DNA from: Skeletonema tropicum
Lineage: Eukaryota > Bacillariophyta > Thalassiosirophyceae > Thalassiosirales > Thalassiosiraceae
Assembly (NCBI GenBank): GCA_037178625.1
Contig: CM074127.1
Location: 248,001 to 312,000 of the forward strand
Length of the DNA: 64,000 nucleotides
Reading direction: 5' to 3'
The notes below the pieces were generated by a model that was not told where the DNA came from, did not search any database, and saw nothing but the letters and a program-made list of their open reading frames with translations. Position numbers and translations under genes: made by a program. Of the stretch, positions 31,406 to 41,582 are shown in pieces. How positions within the stretch are numbered: the first letter of the stretch is position 1; each line of letters begins with the position of its first letter.

Positions 31406-34342
31406 ATGCCGGCCAAATCTCGAGACACAAGAAGGACAAAAATGCCTGCTACTTCCAAACTACTATCATCATCCGGTCCGCTAGCTAGAAACTACTCCCT
31501 TGCTCTCTCTACAACATGCCTATCAGCAGTGGCATTTGTCTGCCTTCTAGCATCAGGCATAAGCTGCTCCTTCCTATCCGTATCTCTCAGTGACCAAATT
31601 GAAGTCATTGATTTCAACATGACAAATATCGCACCTGAAGATCAATGGTATTTCAATGAATTGATGTCCGAGGATAACAATGCCTTATCAGTGGGAATAT
31701 TATGTCAGGGTGATTTGGACTGGTTGGCACCCAACACATCCGACAATGTTATGAGGTTATTAAGCAAAGTGTTCCTCATTGTGGCATTGGCATTGGGAGG
31801 TCTTCTCTTACTGGTAACTTGTGCCATCAGCACATTTCTACCCACGTCGAATTTGATATGGGATGGGATATCCTACATTGCCGCTGGGACGTTCGTTTGC
31901 GAAATGCCAATATTCTTTTTATTAGATAGTCCTCCCTGTAACAACTCCAACGATGGCATGTTCAGTTGTCAGCTGGCATCGGGGAGCTACTCTCTAATTG
32001 TGTCCATGATATGTAGTTTATCATTGGCACTATTTACGCAATGGAAGAATCCACCAGATTGGAAGGAAGAGTATGAGATTTGGAATCTGAGAAGAATGAA
32101 TGATAGGATGAACCAACAGAGGATGAACAAACGACGAGAACTGGTTATTGAGACGCCAACTCCTGATGATGATAATAGTAATGATTATGTAGATGAAGAG
32201 ATGGCTATTGGAAATCAACAACAACAACAACAACAACAACTCAACCAGCAGTGTCAGCAACTACCACCACAGGATGAACCTGCCGAAATTGGTGTAGAAA
32301 TACGAGTGGAGAAAATAGAACTCTCACAACCAAGGCCGTCACGAAGGTCTTCACCGACCAATGATCAGATAGGTGGTGTTGAAATACGAGTGGAGAAAGT
32401 GGTACCCCAAAGGTCGTCACGGGCCATTGATCAAAACGAAACCCCTCAATTGATGGGACAAGTCATTGACTTGAATCCAAATTCAGAGCCACAAGTGTTC
32501 AGCCCAATCACGCAATCCAGTCCAAGTCGCAGTCAGGCTCCGTCAGTTGACACTGAAGTATATGGAAGCGATCATGGTCGAAATGTTGTAGTAAAAGAGC
32601 CTCCTCGCACTCCCGAATGTCAATTCCGTGCTCATGGAATGCGTCCGGTATCACCTCTTTCCACTTGTACTGGTTTGAGTGCCTCTCCCATCGAAAGGCC
32701 TTCTCCAGCCGCATTTCCAGCAGCTGTCTTTGGAAGCAGCACTGAAAAGGCTACATTCATGGAGAATGAGACCGCGTTTATGGAGGAAGAGCAAGAAAAG
32801 GACTTTGCATCAAAATATTTGGTGAGGATGCCTCCAAAAGTTCCACCTACAAATAATAATGATGACGCATCTGTCCAAAGCACTTCGAAACAGTCAGTCA
32901 CCTCGAAGCAATCCATTGTCTCCATGATGAGAGACAAGTTTTGGAAGTCGTCGAACAATGATGGGCAGGTTATGCAGGGAAGTGTCTTGGGTGGCGATCG
33001 AGAAGAGGTCCAAGAGGGTTGGATGGTAGAGGACGCGAGTATTAGTAGTGTGGAGGTTTCGATTGTCGACAAGAAAGCACCTCCATCTGTGCAGCCTCAT
33101 CAAGCTCAATCTTCTGCAGACTTGATGGCACAACAATCGAAACAAACGCCGGCAAGACAACAACCACATGAAATTCAGAGTGATACCGAAAAAGATATTG
33201 CAGGTCTAATTGTTCCTGGAATGATCTCGCAAATGAAACAAGAAATCGCAAAGAAGCCTGTAGTCAGCCCCGAGAAAGCACTCGACCCTGATCTGGACAT
33301 GTATCCATCAGAATCATCCGTCTCAGAGCTGTCGCTACCGAATGTTGAGGACGAAGAATATGTGAAACGTATCGAAGAAGAATATATGAAACTCAAGAAG
33401 GACAAACCTGCAGGACCAATCTTGGACCTTCCCGTCAACTACCAAAGTGATTCTTCGGGAGGGGAAAGTGAATTAGATCAAGTCATTGCAGGAGTGCAGC
33501 GAATAAATCGCAAGACGACTGGAAAAATAACGCCTCTCAATAGGCGTGCCCGTCGGAGAAGGACCGGTGGGGGTAGCGTGTCAGGCGATTCTTATACCTC
33601 TGCTCAGGGATCCTTACTTGACGAGGTGATTGTTGAGGAGGGGGGAGAGAACACCAGTGCTGAAATCAGTGTTGCTTCTGGTGGCATACCTAACATGATT
33701 AGTCCCGAGATAAAGACGCGCAAAAGCATCTCACGCGTGCCCTCTTACGAGGATGATGATGGATATCAAAATGAGCTATCTGCTGAAGAAGACGATGATG
33801 TGCAATCCGTGACCTCGAGTGTAGCAAGTGCTCGGCGGTATCGTCTTGCGTTGAATAGAAAGGCTTCAGTCGATTCCGACCGTACTCCTGAAAGGAAGAC
33901 TAAGTCCTCAACGCTCGAAGAGTTTTTGGATTCAGAGGCAGGTGTTTCCAACAACGAAGAGAAGGTGAAACTCCTTCAAGAGGCTCTCAACCGTCTGCAA
34001 CAAAAACCAACCACTGACGAAGGTTACTCGAGCGCAGCCAATAGTGTAAAATCCCAGCGATCACTCAGATCACTCACAAGAGTCAATCAACGATATGGCC
34101 CGAAAGCCGAAACTGTAGACTTGCCCCTGAATGTTCGGACTACACCGTATGCCCAGGATGTTAACACTGGTGCTGCTCCGACATCAGAACGGAGTCGTCG
34201 TGACTCAGCGTGGCAGGCAAGAAAGGCGAGGCTGAAGCGTTTAAGAATGCTTAGAGCAGAAGGAACAAATGATTCTACTGACGACGTTATACGTGCAAAT
34301 CATGGCGACGTAGTAATTGCCTCAGATGAAGGATCGATTTGA
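31406..34342 (+). CDS. Four-TM protein with a long disordered tail
   Basis: 978 residues. The N-terminal 210 residues hold four hydrophobic segments: about 32-55 (S-L-A-L-S-T-T-C-L-S-A-V-A-F-V-C-L-L-A), 118-140 (V-F-L-I-V-A-L-A-L-G-G-L-L-L-L-V), 152-172 and 190-208. The loop between the first two has Cys and N-glycosylation sites (N-M-T, N-T-S), so it is probably lumenal or extracellular. The remaining 770 residues are polar, acidic and Ser-rich, with a poly-Q run near 272 and two copies of G-V-E-I-R-V-E-K (about 295 and 325). A basic end (W-Q-A-R-K-A-R-L-K-R-L-R-M-L-R) could be helical. I do not recognise a family. The layout suggests a membrane anchor for a cytosolic scaffold. The first ATG is used; a second at residue 13 is possible. 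Confidence 0.65.
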   Translation: MPAKSRDTRRTKMPATSKLLSSSGPLARNYSLALSTTCLSAVAFVCLLASGISCSFLSVSLSDQIEVIDFNMTNIAPEDQWYFNELMSEDNNALSVGILCQGDLDWLAPNTSDNVMRLLSKVFLIVALALGGLLLLVTCAISTFLPTSNLIWDGISYIAAGTFVCEMPIFFLLDSPPCNNSNDGMFSCQLASGSYSLIVSMICSLSLALFTQWKNPPDWKEEYEIWNLRRMNDRMNQQRMNKRRELVIETPTPDDDNSNDYVDEEMAIGNQQQQQQQQLNQQCQQLPPQDEPAEIGVEIRVEKIELSQPRPSRRSSPTNDQIGGVEIRVEKVVPQRSSRAIDQNETPQLMGQVIDLNPNSEPQVFSPITQSSPSRSQAPSVDTEVYGSDHGRNVVVKEPPRTPECQFRAHGMRPVSPLSTCTGLSASPIERPSPAAFPAAVFGSSTEKATFMENETAFMEEEQEKDFASKYLVRMPPKVPPTNNNDDASVQSTSKQSVTSKQSIVSMMRDKFWKSSNNDGQVMQGSVLGGDREEVQEGWMVEDASISSVEVSIVDKKAPPSVQPHQAQSSADLMAQQSKQTPARQQPHEIQSDTEKDIAGLIVPGMISQMKQEIAKKPVVSPEKALDPDLDMYPSESSVSELSLPNVEDEEYVKRIEEEYMKLKKDKPAGPILDLPVNYQSDSSGGESELDQVIAGVQRINRKTTGKITPLNRRARRRRTGGGSVSGDSYTSAQGSLLDEVIVEEGGENTSAEISVASGGIPNMISPEIKTRKSISRVPSYEDDDGYQNELSAEEDDDVQSVTSSVASARRYRLALNRKASVDSDRTPERKTKSSTLEEFLDSEAGVSNNEEKVKLLQEALNRLQQKPTTDEGYSSAANSVKSQRSLRSLTRVNQRYGPKAETVDLPLNVRTTPYAQDVNTGAAPTSERSRRDSAWQARKARLKRLRMLRAEGTNDSTDDVIRANHGDVVIASDEGSI

Positions 34343-34414
34343 TATGTTGATAGGTCTAATAGAGAATATATATGTCACTTTAATTTTACAATTGTAATGT
34401 AAATATCGCACCAA

Positions 34415-36388
34415 TTAAGATTGCGGCGTAAGAACAATCACTTCACCTCCTTCAACAGTGGCAGCTACCTGATTTGAATGCACTGTCATACTTCCAACAT
34501 CACCAGAACCATCAGGCAACTTTCCTCGACTAAAGACACCGAGTAGACTCCTTGCATCATCCGCTTCTTTGCCCAATCGAAACATTGAAATGGCATGACT
34601 ATTCTCACCACCAGAAAGAATAAAAGAGTCCGAACCCACATTAAAGAAGGTTGGGCGATGTATTCTCTTCAATTTTCTTCCACTCGTCGGCACATGGCCA
34701 TGAAATGAAGACACTGCCTCTCTAGTGTTTCGCAAGTCCCAAAGCTTGATTATATCATCCAAGCCAGCAGTCAGGAAGATGAAATCGGACAACGGTTTCC
34801 AAACTGCCGAATGAGGTCTTACATGAGAGTCTTCAAGGCACGCAACAGTGCTATTCGAATTGGAACCATTGAGTCTCATGTCATGAATTCCCACAAGACC
34901 ATCATCTGACGCAGAAGCAATCAATGGATTGATCGCTGAAGATGAAAAAGATACAGATGCGACTTTACCCGCATGAAATTGTGACCTCCAAAATGGTCCG
35001 TCGTTATCTGCCAGTCGACTGAATTTTGACACTGCAATGCTTTTATCTTTGGACCCAGTTACTATCACGCAGTCCTCTTCTTGGGTCTTGATATCCATGG
35101 AGAAGATTCCACTCGAATGAAGTGATTTATTCGTCTGGTGTATTAACTTCGGTGCACCCGTTGTTAGTGATGTGGTAGATAGATCCCAGTGACAAACTGT
35201 CCCATCATTACCCGCTGTAAGTAATCGACTTGGAACTTGAGCATTATTAGATGGTGAGTTAGGAGGAGGTAAGAACCTCGCATCTGCAATCCAACGTCCT
35301 TGATGACCCTTCCAAGATATAACAGGCTCCACGTATGAGGTTTGATCTTCTTGCGTGGTCATGCTGGAATTGTTACAGTCCCAAAGGGCAATGAGGCCTG
35401 ATTTACCTGCTCCTACTAGCCATGACGATGACGATGCTGATGAAGCACTCGTTGTTTCAGTGTTGTTGTTGTAAAATTGCAAGCTGTAAATTGCATTGAG
35501 ACCAGTGGGCGGAATAAGGCGCTTGTCAGATGGCACTAATGATTTGAGTTTGTCATTGCAACCTACTGGTACGCTTGCTGTAATAGTTGATGATGTACTT
35601 GTACCTCCGTTATTCATTTGGTAATCAAACAAAGGCGATACCTTGTATTGTTCCTCTTCCTTCACCTCATGCAACTCAGTTATCTGACTTTTGACTGATG
35701 CACCACCTTGATTCGTCATTTTTTGACAGCTCTCATCACTGTAATTCATCTTGACTCCACTCAATCGACTTGATCGTCTGGTTGGCTCAGTTACAGCAGT
35801 TTTATTGGCTACCTTTGCTGATGCCTTGGTTCTCCTCCGTTGCTTCTTTTTGTTATCAGAATTCGTACCTCTACTTAAATCAGAAGATTCAACCAATAGT
35901 CCCAGGGCTTTTAAACGAGCATTGTTACGTGCTATATTTCGTTCTCGCATGAGTTCATATTCAGACTTTTGGTGTGTAATGATGTCTGAGTTGGAAGTGT
36001 CTAAATTTGAAGTTTTCAAATGATCTTCTTCTTCTTCATCATCACTGGTACTGCTGCTATCGCTATCGTCACTCTCTTTAGATTCTGTGGTGTCTGTGTC
36101 ATTGTGCTGCTCTTCATCATCATCAGATTTCAATGCTGCCTCTGCTTTTTCTGGTGTGACTGTTTCTTCTGTGTCTTTGTCGTCTTTGTCAACATTGTCA
36201 TTGCTGCCAAGGTAGCTGATAGATTTTTCTACAGCCTCACTTTTGGCTTGATGAACGGTATCTTTCAAAGTGCTTGGCTTAATTATATCTACCTCTGTCT
36301 GCTGTTTGTTACTATTGGATTCATCATCGTTAAGCCGATGCTTCTTTTTGGGTTTACCAAAAAAGGACAGCAATGATTTCTGTTTCAT
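34415..36388 (-). CDS. WDR76/CMR1-like WD40 protein with N-terminal PIP box
   Basis: 657 residues. Residues 3-10 are Q-K-S-L-L-S-F-F, a full PCNA-interaction (PIP) box Q-x-x-L-x-x-F-F, followed by a basic G-K-P-K-K-K. A long acidic disordered region follows, then Y-E-L-M-R-E-R-N-I-A-R-N-N-A-R-L-K-A-L-G-L near 148, the signature helix found before the propeller in WDR76 and yeast CMR1. WD repeats fill residues about 290-657. F-L-T-A-G-L-D-D-I-I-K-L-W-D-L-R is very close to a DWD box, the WDxR element that binds DDB1. Family members bind damaged or replicating DNA, and WDR76 serves as a CUL4-DDB1 substrate receptor. The PIP box at the extreme N-terminus would bring it to PCNA, a link not usual for this family as I know it. 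It converges with the four-TM gene, with 72 bp between stops. Confidence 0.82.
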   Translation of the reverse strand: MKQKSLLSFFGKPKKKHRLNDDESNSNKQQTEVDIIKPSTLKDTVHQAKSEAVEKSISYLGSNDNVDKDDKDTEETVTPEKAEAALKSDDDEEQHNDTDTTESKESDDSDSSSTSDDEEEEDHLKTSNLDTSNSDIITHQKSEYELMRERNIARNNARLKALGLLVESSDLSRGTNSDNKKKQRRRTKASAKVANKTAVTEPTRRSSRLSGVKMNYSDESCQKMTNQGGASVKSQITELHEVKEEEQYKVSPLFDYQMNNGGTSTSSTITASVPVGCNDKLKSLVPSDKRLIPPTGLNAIYSLQFYNNNTETTSASSASSSSWLVGAGKSGLIALWDCNNSSMTTQEDQTSYVEPVISWKGHQGRWIADARFLPPPNSPSNNAQVPSRLLTAGNDGTVCHWDLSTTSLTTGAPKLIHQTNKSLHSSGIFSMDIKTQEEDCVIVTGSKDKSIAVSKFSRLADNDGPFWRSQFHAGKVASVSFSSSAINPLIASASDDGLVGIHDMRLNGSNSNSTVACLEDSHVRPHSAVWKPLSDFIFLTAGLDDIIKLWDLRNTREAVSSFHGHVPTSGRKLKRIHRPTFFNVGSDSFILSGGENSHAISMFRLGKEADDARSLLGVFSRGKLPDGSGDVGSMTVHSNQVAATVEGGEVIVLTPQS

Positions 36389-36713
36389 GTTCAGTTTGTT
36401 TTACCGATTGGGTTCATTGAAGCTAACCTCCAGGAGAGTATTACCAGGAGAGAGAGCTTACTCAATACTCATGTGGTCACTCGGTTACCCTTGCGCTCGC
36501 TTAATTCAGAAGATTTATCTTTACGCCATGCACCATGCACCATGCTTGTTAATTTTGAAATGAGATGCACCGAGATGAGCCCATAGTACTGTTCTACGAA
36601 TTCCTACGTAGCGGAGCGTCAGGCATTATTCATTTAAAAAATCTCGCGTCAACAATAACGTCGCCAGAGAGAGAGACGTTAACAAGTTTATAACGGAGTA
36701 ACCTGGAGTAACA
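36389..36713. other. Divergent promoter region
   Basis: 325 bp between the WDR76-like gene (minus) and GCP2 (plus). It holds no ORF of note and one TACGTAGGAAT motif at 36598. The repeated caccatgca at about 36524-36545 is a short tandem duplication. Confidence 0.5.
36598..36610 (-). promoter_or_regulatory. TACGTAGGAATTC motif upstream of GCP2
   Basis: gaattcctacgta on the plus strand, 104 bp before the GCP2 start and 210 bp before the WDR76-like start. It is oriented toward the WDR76-like gene. Confidence 0.5.
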
Positions 36714-39700
36714 ATGGACACGAAGAGCGACGCCCTACGAGCCGCCCGTGCCTCAGCAGCACGTCGTTCCCGAGCTGCATCCGCCCTTGCTTCTTCTTCT
36801 TCTTCCAATGCTTCTGGCACCGCAGCCGGCAGCATTAGATCATCCTCATCTGCCCTTCGTGCCTCCACCTTTTCCGCTGGCGCTGCTACTGGCCGACCAT
36901 CCTCTGCCAGTGCTGCACCGTCCACAGCAGCAGCAACAACAACTGATCAATCCAAACAAACGTCATCTTCTTCATTTTGGTCAGGGCTGAAATCGGATAC
37001 CCAGCAGCAGCAACACCAAATTCAGCAACTAAATAAGAGATCGACAAATTCAACAATGCAAGAACTCTCTCAAATGTCCGATAGATTTCAGCAATTGCAA
37101 CAAAATATGCAGCATTTGTCACCTATTCGTGATGACAATGACAATAATATCAATTATAATAACAACAATCGAATGACAGCTTCATCGTCATTGGTGTCGT
37201 CTTCGGATCGACATGCAACTAATTATAATTCAAATGCCGCAGCAAACGACTATTTGGCCAAGAAGTCTTCTGATGCAAGTGTTGCCAGTAGTAGTGCAAG
37301 CACTATTAGTACTCGTTTCACAACCACTGCAGGTAGTATCCGAGAAACGGGAAGTTTATTATATCAGCGAGTTGACGCCATTAAAGATGGTTTTACCTCT
37401 ACAAAAAAATATGATACTCAATCCTCGATTCATACTGGTTCAATGCCACCAACAACATCATCATCATCATCTTTGCCTCGTCACTCTAACGTTTCGTCTT
37501 CGTTACGTCCAAGTAGTAGTAATGGTAGCACCAATAATGGTATCAACAATGCAACAACACCCGCGAAAAATTACAATTCCTCCTCCTCTTCTCGGGTGTC
37601 ATACTCTACACCCATGTCAACATCCCTCGGCAACAACAAATTGGACTCCAACAGCAATGACAACAACTACAAACAACGAACCAATAATGGCACGAATGAA
37701 GTTGGAGAACAAGACACATCTGCAACAAACGAAGATCTCAATCCAAAGACACCGCTGACTATGATGAGAAGTGTTATGAATTCGATTAGTCGGGATAGGA
37801 GTGAGATTGAGGGAGCTAGAAGGCCTTTGTATACCGGTACAACTGATACTGATGGTGTTGCTGGTGGGAATTATGACACTGGTGGAGTGAAGCAGCGTGA
37901 TGATGGTGAAGGTGTTGGTAATGTGGGTTCAGCTGCTACAGCGACTACTACTACTGCTGCTGGGGGAGGAGGAGTGCAAACAAATGGTACAGCTGGAAAG
38001 GTCCGTGCTCCTATAACAACAACTTCCAACCACATCATCAACAATACTGGGCTCCTTGATGAAACAATCATCGACGAAGAAGAAACACAACAAAACCTCT
38101 ACCAAGAACGTGACTTTGGTTCCTCCACAATACCCTATGGAAGTCAGGTAATTCTCAAATTTCGTAATCCTACCATGTCAGCATCTGTGTCCATCCAACC
38201 ACGATCGTGTGGTGCGGATGGACTGACGGCTAGTCCATTAATGAGTCGTGTATGTTTTGTGGCACAGGAGAGTGGCGGAGAAGTAGATCCAAGTAATGGA
38301 GGTGCAAAGTATGGGGATAATGTATTTGTCTTGTTGAAAGATGGTGGTTTGGCTGCAGCTGCTGCTGTTCGACAGGAAGATGATAATGATAGCAATAATG
38401 ATGACAATGAAGAAGACGAAGATCCGTTGGCCGATGTTCTTTGTTATGGTGACACAGTCACGTTGCGTTCCGATGTATTGAGGCGTGTGCTAGGTGTGCA
38501 AAAAGAAAAGATACAAACCAATCATACCGACAACGGTGATGGTGGCGAAGAAAAGACAACATCGTTTAGACTGGATGTGGGTTGCTTCCGACGTCAGGGG
38601 AGGTATCCTCAGGCAGATCAATGGACTATACTGCGAAGTGGAGCATCTGCCCCTATTGTTCAATTGGGTCAGTCTATTATTTCATCGCCAAGTCTAGTTG
38701 GTGAGAAACGCATCCCAGTGTATTCGGGAGACCCGATTGCGCTCCGAAATGATTGGAGCGGAGGGATACTTTCGGTGGGGGGAGAGTTTGAACCAGAGGG
38801 TTCCGAATACCTGATGAATGATAATTCTGTTACCGGATGGTCCTTGGATATAATCACCTCCTCGTATCAAATGAATGATGGAACGGCAAGTACCGAAGAT
38901 GACAAACCCCTCATTGAGTTCTTGCAGGAACATAATCAATGCAAGCCGAGAAAGACGGAGACATTCCAACTTGTTGCTGCGAATACCCCCCATTCGCCAG
39001 ATTGGGTGTACTCCACTTCCGAGGGTATGGATAGGGTGTTTTTCAGTGGGTCATACCTGGCGGAGCAAGGTCGGCACACGTTACCTTTGGAGATGGAGCA
39101 GGAAATCTTTCCAGAATCTCATCCTGCCTCACAACAAGGTGGCATTACGCATCAGCAACTTGTAGAGCTACCAGTTGATATGCAAGAACGAGTCTTGTTA
39201 GACGAACTCGTTGGTGCCATGATGGGACTTGAAGGCCAATTTCTCCGATTTCACTCCATGGAAATTGGCGAGACCGAACAGGGCGAAGAGTATGTGGAAC
39301 CTGCGGGTTTCGGGTTTGCCTCCATGTCCTACATTGGGGGCAATCTAGATTCGAGTCTTCGAAATATACTGGAGCGAATGTTACCACTCTGTTCCAACTA
39401 CGTGCATGTCAATCAATACGTATCATCTTGTCTCGGCATATATGAATGTGGATTAGTTACTCGAACACTTTGCGAAGCAATCAACAAGCTGCTACAAGAA
39501 TATCTGGCATTTGTTGCAAACCTCAATTATTTGCTGCGAGAATCAGGCGCGGATGACGGGAAGAGCATCTCCATGAGTATGGTGTACGTGAACTCACAGC
39601 CATCGATTCGTATAATGGCAGTCCTGTATCAAGTAGTTTCAACTGCCCGTGGTAAGAAAGGAGGAGAGCTACTCAACGCGTTGCAGAACCTGATGTCTTT

Positions 39701-41420
39701 ACACTATACTGGCGATGCAAAGGGCAGTGAAGTGATGTCATTCCTTTTGATGGAATGCGCTGCTCCTTATGCTCGAATGATGCAATCTTGGTTGCAGAGG
39801 GGTAAAGTTCATGATCCATACAGTGAATTCATGATTGAGGTTACCGACAAGCGTTTCCGTGAAAGTCAAGCCACGTTCCGACAACGCATGGAGTGGACTG
39901 ACTGGTGCAGGGTCCAAGATGAGCATGTGTTGGACATTCTTTTTGATGCGAACGATCAAATGTCTTCGACTAGAAATGCCATGTTTGGCGACGAATCGAG
40001 AGCAACATCGAACATGAGTGCCCGCGATAAAGCGTACACCACAGGAAAGTACCGAAGGGCAATTGAGTTCTGCGAAGAAGGTTCTATTCTCCCTCATGGT
40101 CAGAAAGCAAAAACAGAGCAGACGAAGGAAGAGGAAGTCAATGTTCTGTTGAACCCTTTGCAACTCTCGCGGTGCATCGATCGCTCATACCACGACGCTT
40201 CTGACACACTGCTACATTTGCTAATGGGAAAGTACGATATACTATCATCCTTGAGGTTCATGAAGAAATATTTCCTTCTTGATCAAGGTGATTTCTTTGT
40301 CAATTTTCTTGATGGCGTTGAGACAGAACTTCACAAAGAGCTTCCTAACGTGTTACAGGGGCGGGTACAGAATTGGCTGACTACAACGATGACGAGGTCA
40401 CTGGAATCCACTCCGCTATCATCGCATTCCTCACAATTTGCCTCGTCGTTGCGTTGCTGCTTCTTAGATAAAAATGTGCGAGATACCCTTCATGACATGG
40501 GCAAAGGGCGGAAAAGCAGCCGCTCCAAGAAAAGTAGCCGTGCAAAAGTGCTGGCAGGTTTCGAAGCAATCGCATTTGAATTCAAAAATGTCCCTTTTCC
40601 TGTTTCGCTCGTCCTATCTCCCGTCCAGCTACGTTCCTATCAACTCTTATTTCGACAAATATTCTTTGCAAAGTATGTTGAGCGTCAACTTGTCAACATG
40701 TGGTCAGACCATCAGCTTTTGAAACAAATGACATCTTTGAGAGCTGCATGTAGCCCAACGTTTAGTCTGCGCAGACGTATGCTACACTTCATACAGAACT
40801 TTGTTTATTACATGAAGTTTGAAGTAATCGAACCCCACTGGAGAGAATTAGAAAGCAAGCTGAATGCCTCCAAGGATTATTGCTTGAATAGATCTAAGCA
40901 TGGCAACTCGACGGAGGCAAACTTTCCTCGTACTGTGGATGACCTGCTAAACGAACACAATCAATTCCTCACTCGCCTGTTCACACAATGTCTCCTCTCA
41001 AATTACGATCTCATCGAAAGGGCGTCGAAAATCATGACAACGTGTTTACTCTTTTGTACTCAAATCAAATTCTTCATGGAGTCAACCAAAGTGCACGAAA
41101 CCCTGGAGAATACACGTATTGAGCGGTCAATGATGCGATTCGGAAAAAAGAAGAAAAATACAGATCTGGAGGCTGATTTCCGTGTCAAGCGAGAGGAAAA
41201 CATTCAGCGCTGTTCTGATAGGATCCTGCAAGAGTACCGTACGGAGAATTATCAGCATATGATCAAAAAGTTTGATCAGGTCTTCACATCTCATTTGGCA
41301 GAGTTCATGAAGAATCTGAATAGTGATTATTCGCAGCAGTCCAATTCTCATTTGACAAATTTATTCATGCAGCTTGACTACAATGGATTTGTCTCATCAT
41401 CTCTGTATACTAGTGAATGA
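36714..41420 (+). CDS. Gamma-tubulin complex component 2 (GCP2), extended
   Basis: 1,568 residues in one exon, against about 900 in most GCP2. The Spc97/98 core begins near 820 (L-L-D-E-L-V-G-A-M-M-G-L-E-G-Q-F). It contains H-D-P-Y-S-E-F-M-I-E near 1040, Y-D-I-L-S-S-L-R-F-M-K-K-Y-F-L-L-D-Q-G-D-F near 1175, and a C-terminal GRIP2 part with L-L-F-R-Q-I-F-F-A-K-Y-V-E-R-Q-L, which is closest to the FRHLFYCKHVERQL of GCP2 rather than GCP3. Members nucleate microtubules as gamma-TuSC subunits at spindle poles. The first 450 residues are Ser/Asn/Thr-rich and disordered. Residues about 470-760 look like three beta-trefoil-type repeats (Y-G-S-Q-V-I-L-K-F, Y-G-D-T-V-T-L-R-S, S-G-D-P-I-A-L-R-N), an unusual addition. 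Reading is unbroken throughout. Confidence 0.85.
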   Translation: MDTKSDALRAARASAARRSRAASALASSSSSNASGTAAGSIRSSSSALRASTFSAGAATGRPSSASAAPSTAAATTTDQSKQTSSSSFWSGLKSDTQQQQHQIQQLNKRSTNSTMQELSQMSDRFQQLQQNMQHLSPIRDDNDNNINYNNNNRMTASSSLVSSSDRHATNYNSNAAANDYLAKKSSDASVASSSASTISTRFTTTAGSIRETGSLLYQRVDAIKDGFTSTKKYDTQSSIHTGSMPPTTSSSSSLPRHSNVSSSLRPSSSNGSTNNGINNATTPAKNYNSSSSSRVSYSTPMSTSLGNNKLDSNSNDNNYKQRTNNGTNEVGEQDTSATNEDLNPKTPLTMMRSVMNSISRDRSEIEGARRPLYTGTTDTDGVAGGNYDTGGVKQRDDGEGVGNVGSAATATTTTAAGGGGVQTNGTAGKVRAPITTTSNHIINNTGLLDETIIDEEETQQNLYQERDFGSSTIPYGSQVILKFRNPTMSASVSIQPRSCGADGLTASPLMSRVCFVAQESGGEVDPSNGGAKYGDNVFVLLKDGGLAAAAAVRQEDDNDSNNDDNEEDEDPLADVLCYGDTVTLRSDVLRRVLGVQKEKIQTNHTDNGDGGEEKTTSFRLDVGCFRRQGRYPQADQWTILRSGASAPIVQLGQSIISSPSLVGEKRIPVYSGDPIALRNDWSGGILSVGGEFEPEGSEYLMNDNSVTGWSLDIITSSYQMNDGTASTEDDKPLIEFLQEHNQCKPRKTETFQLVAANTPHSPDWVYSTSEGMDRVFFSGSYLAEQGRHTLPLEMEQEIFPESHPASQQGGITHQQLVELPVDMQERVLLDELVGAMMGLEGQFLRFHSMEIGETEQGEEYVEPAGFGFASMSYIGGNLDSSLRNILERMLPLCSNYVHVNQYVSSCLGIYECGLVTRTLCEAINKLLQEYLAFVANLNYLLRESGADDGKSISMSMVYVNSQPSIRIMAVLYQVVSTARGKKGGELLNALQNLMSLHYTGDAKGSEVMSFLLMECAAPYARMMQSWLQRGKVHDPYSEFMIEVTDKRFRESQATFRQRMEWTDWCRVQDEHVLDILFDANDQMSSTRNAMFGDESRATSNMSARDKAYTTGKYRRAIEFCEEGSILPHGQKAKTEQTKEEEVNVLLNPLQLSRCIDRSYHDASDTLLHLLMGKYDILSSLRFMKKYFLLDQGDFFVNFLDGVETELHKELPNVLQGRVQNWLTTTMTRSLESTPLSSHSSQFASSLRCCFLDKNVRDTLHDMGKGRKSSRSKKSSRAKVLAGFEAIAFEFKNVPFPVSLVLSPVQLRSYQLLFRQIFFAKYVERQLVNMWSDHQLLKQMTSLRAACSPTFSLRRRMLHFIQNFVYYMKFEVIEPHWRELESKLNASKDYCLNRSKHGNSTEANFPRTVDDLLNEHNQFLTRLFTQCLLSNYDLIERASKIMTTCLLFCTQIKFFMESTKVHETLENTRIERSMMRFGKKKKNTDLEADFRVKREENIQRCSDRILQEYRTENYQHMIKKFDQVFTSHLAEFMKNLNSDYSQQSNSHLTNLFMQLDYNGFVSSSLYTSE

Positions 41421-41582
41421 GATGACGTTGTATTCAAAATGTGAATTCATTTAATACAATCTAACTAATAACTATTCCTACAAGCGTATAAGCCACTATC
41501 AATAGCATTGCACCGTTCCGATGTCATCATCGCCCACATGCTTTCGTAGATAGTAAATCTCAGCGGTCATGTCCGTGAAGGC

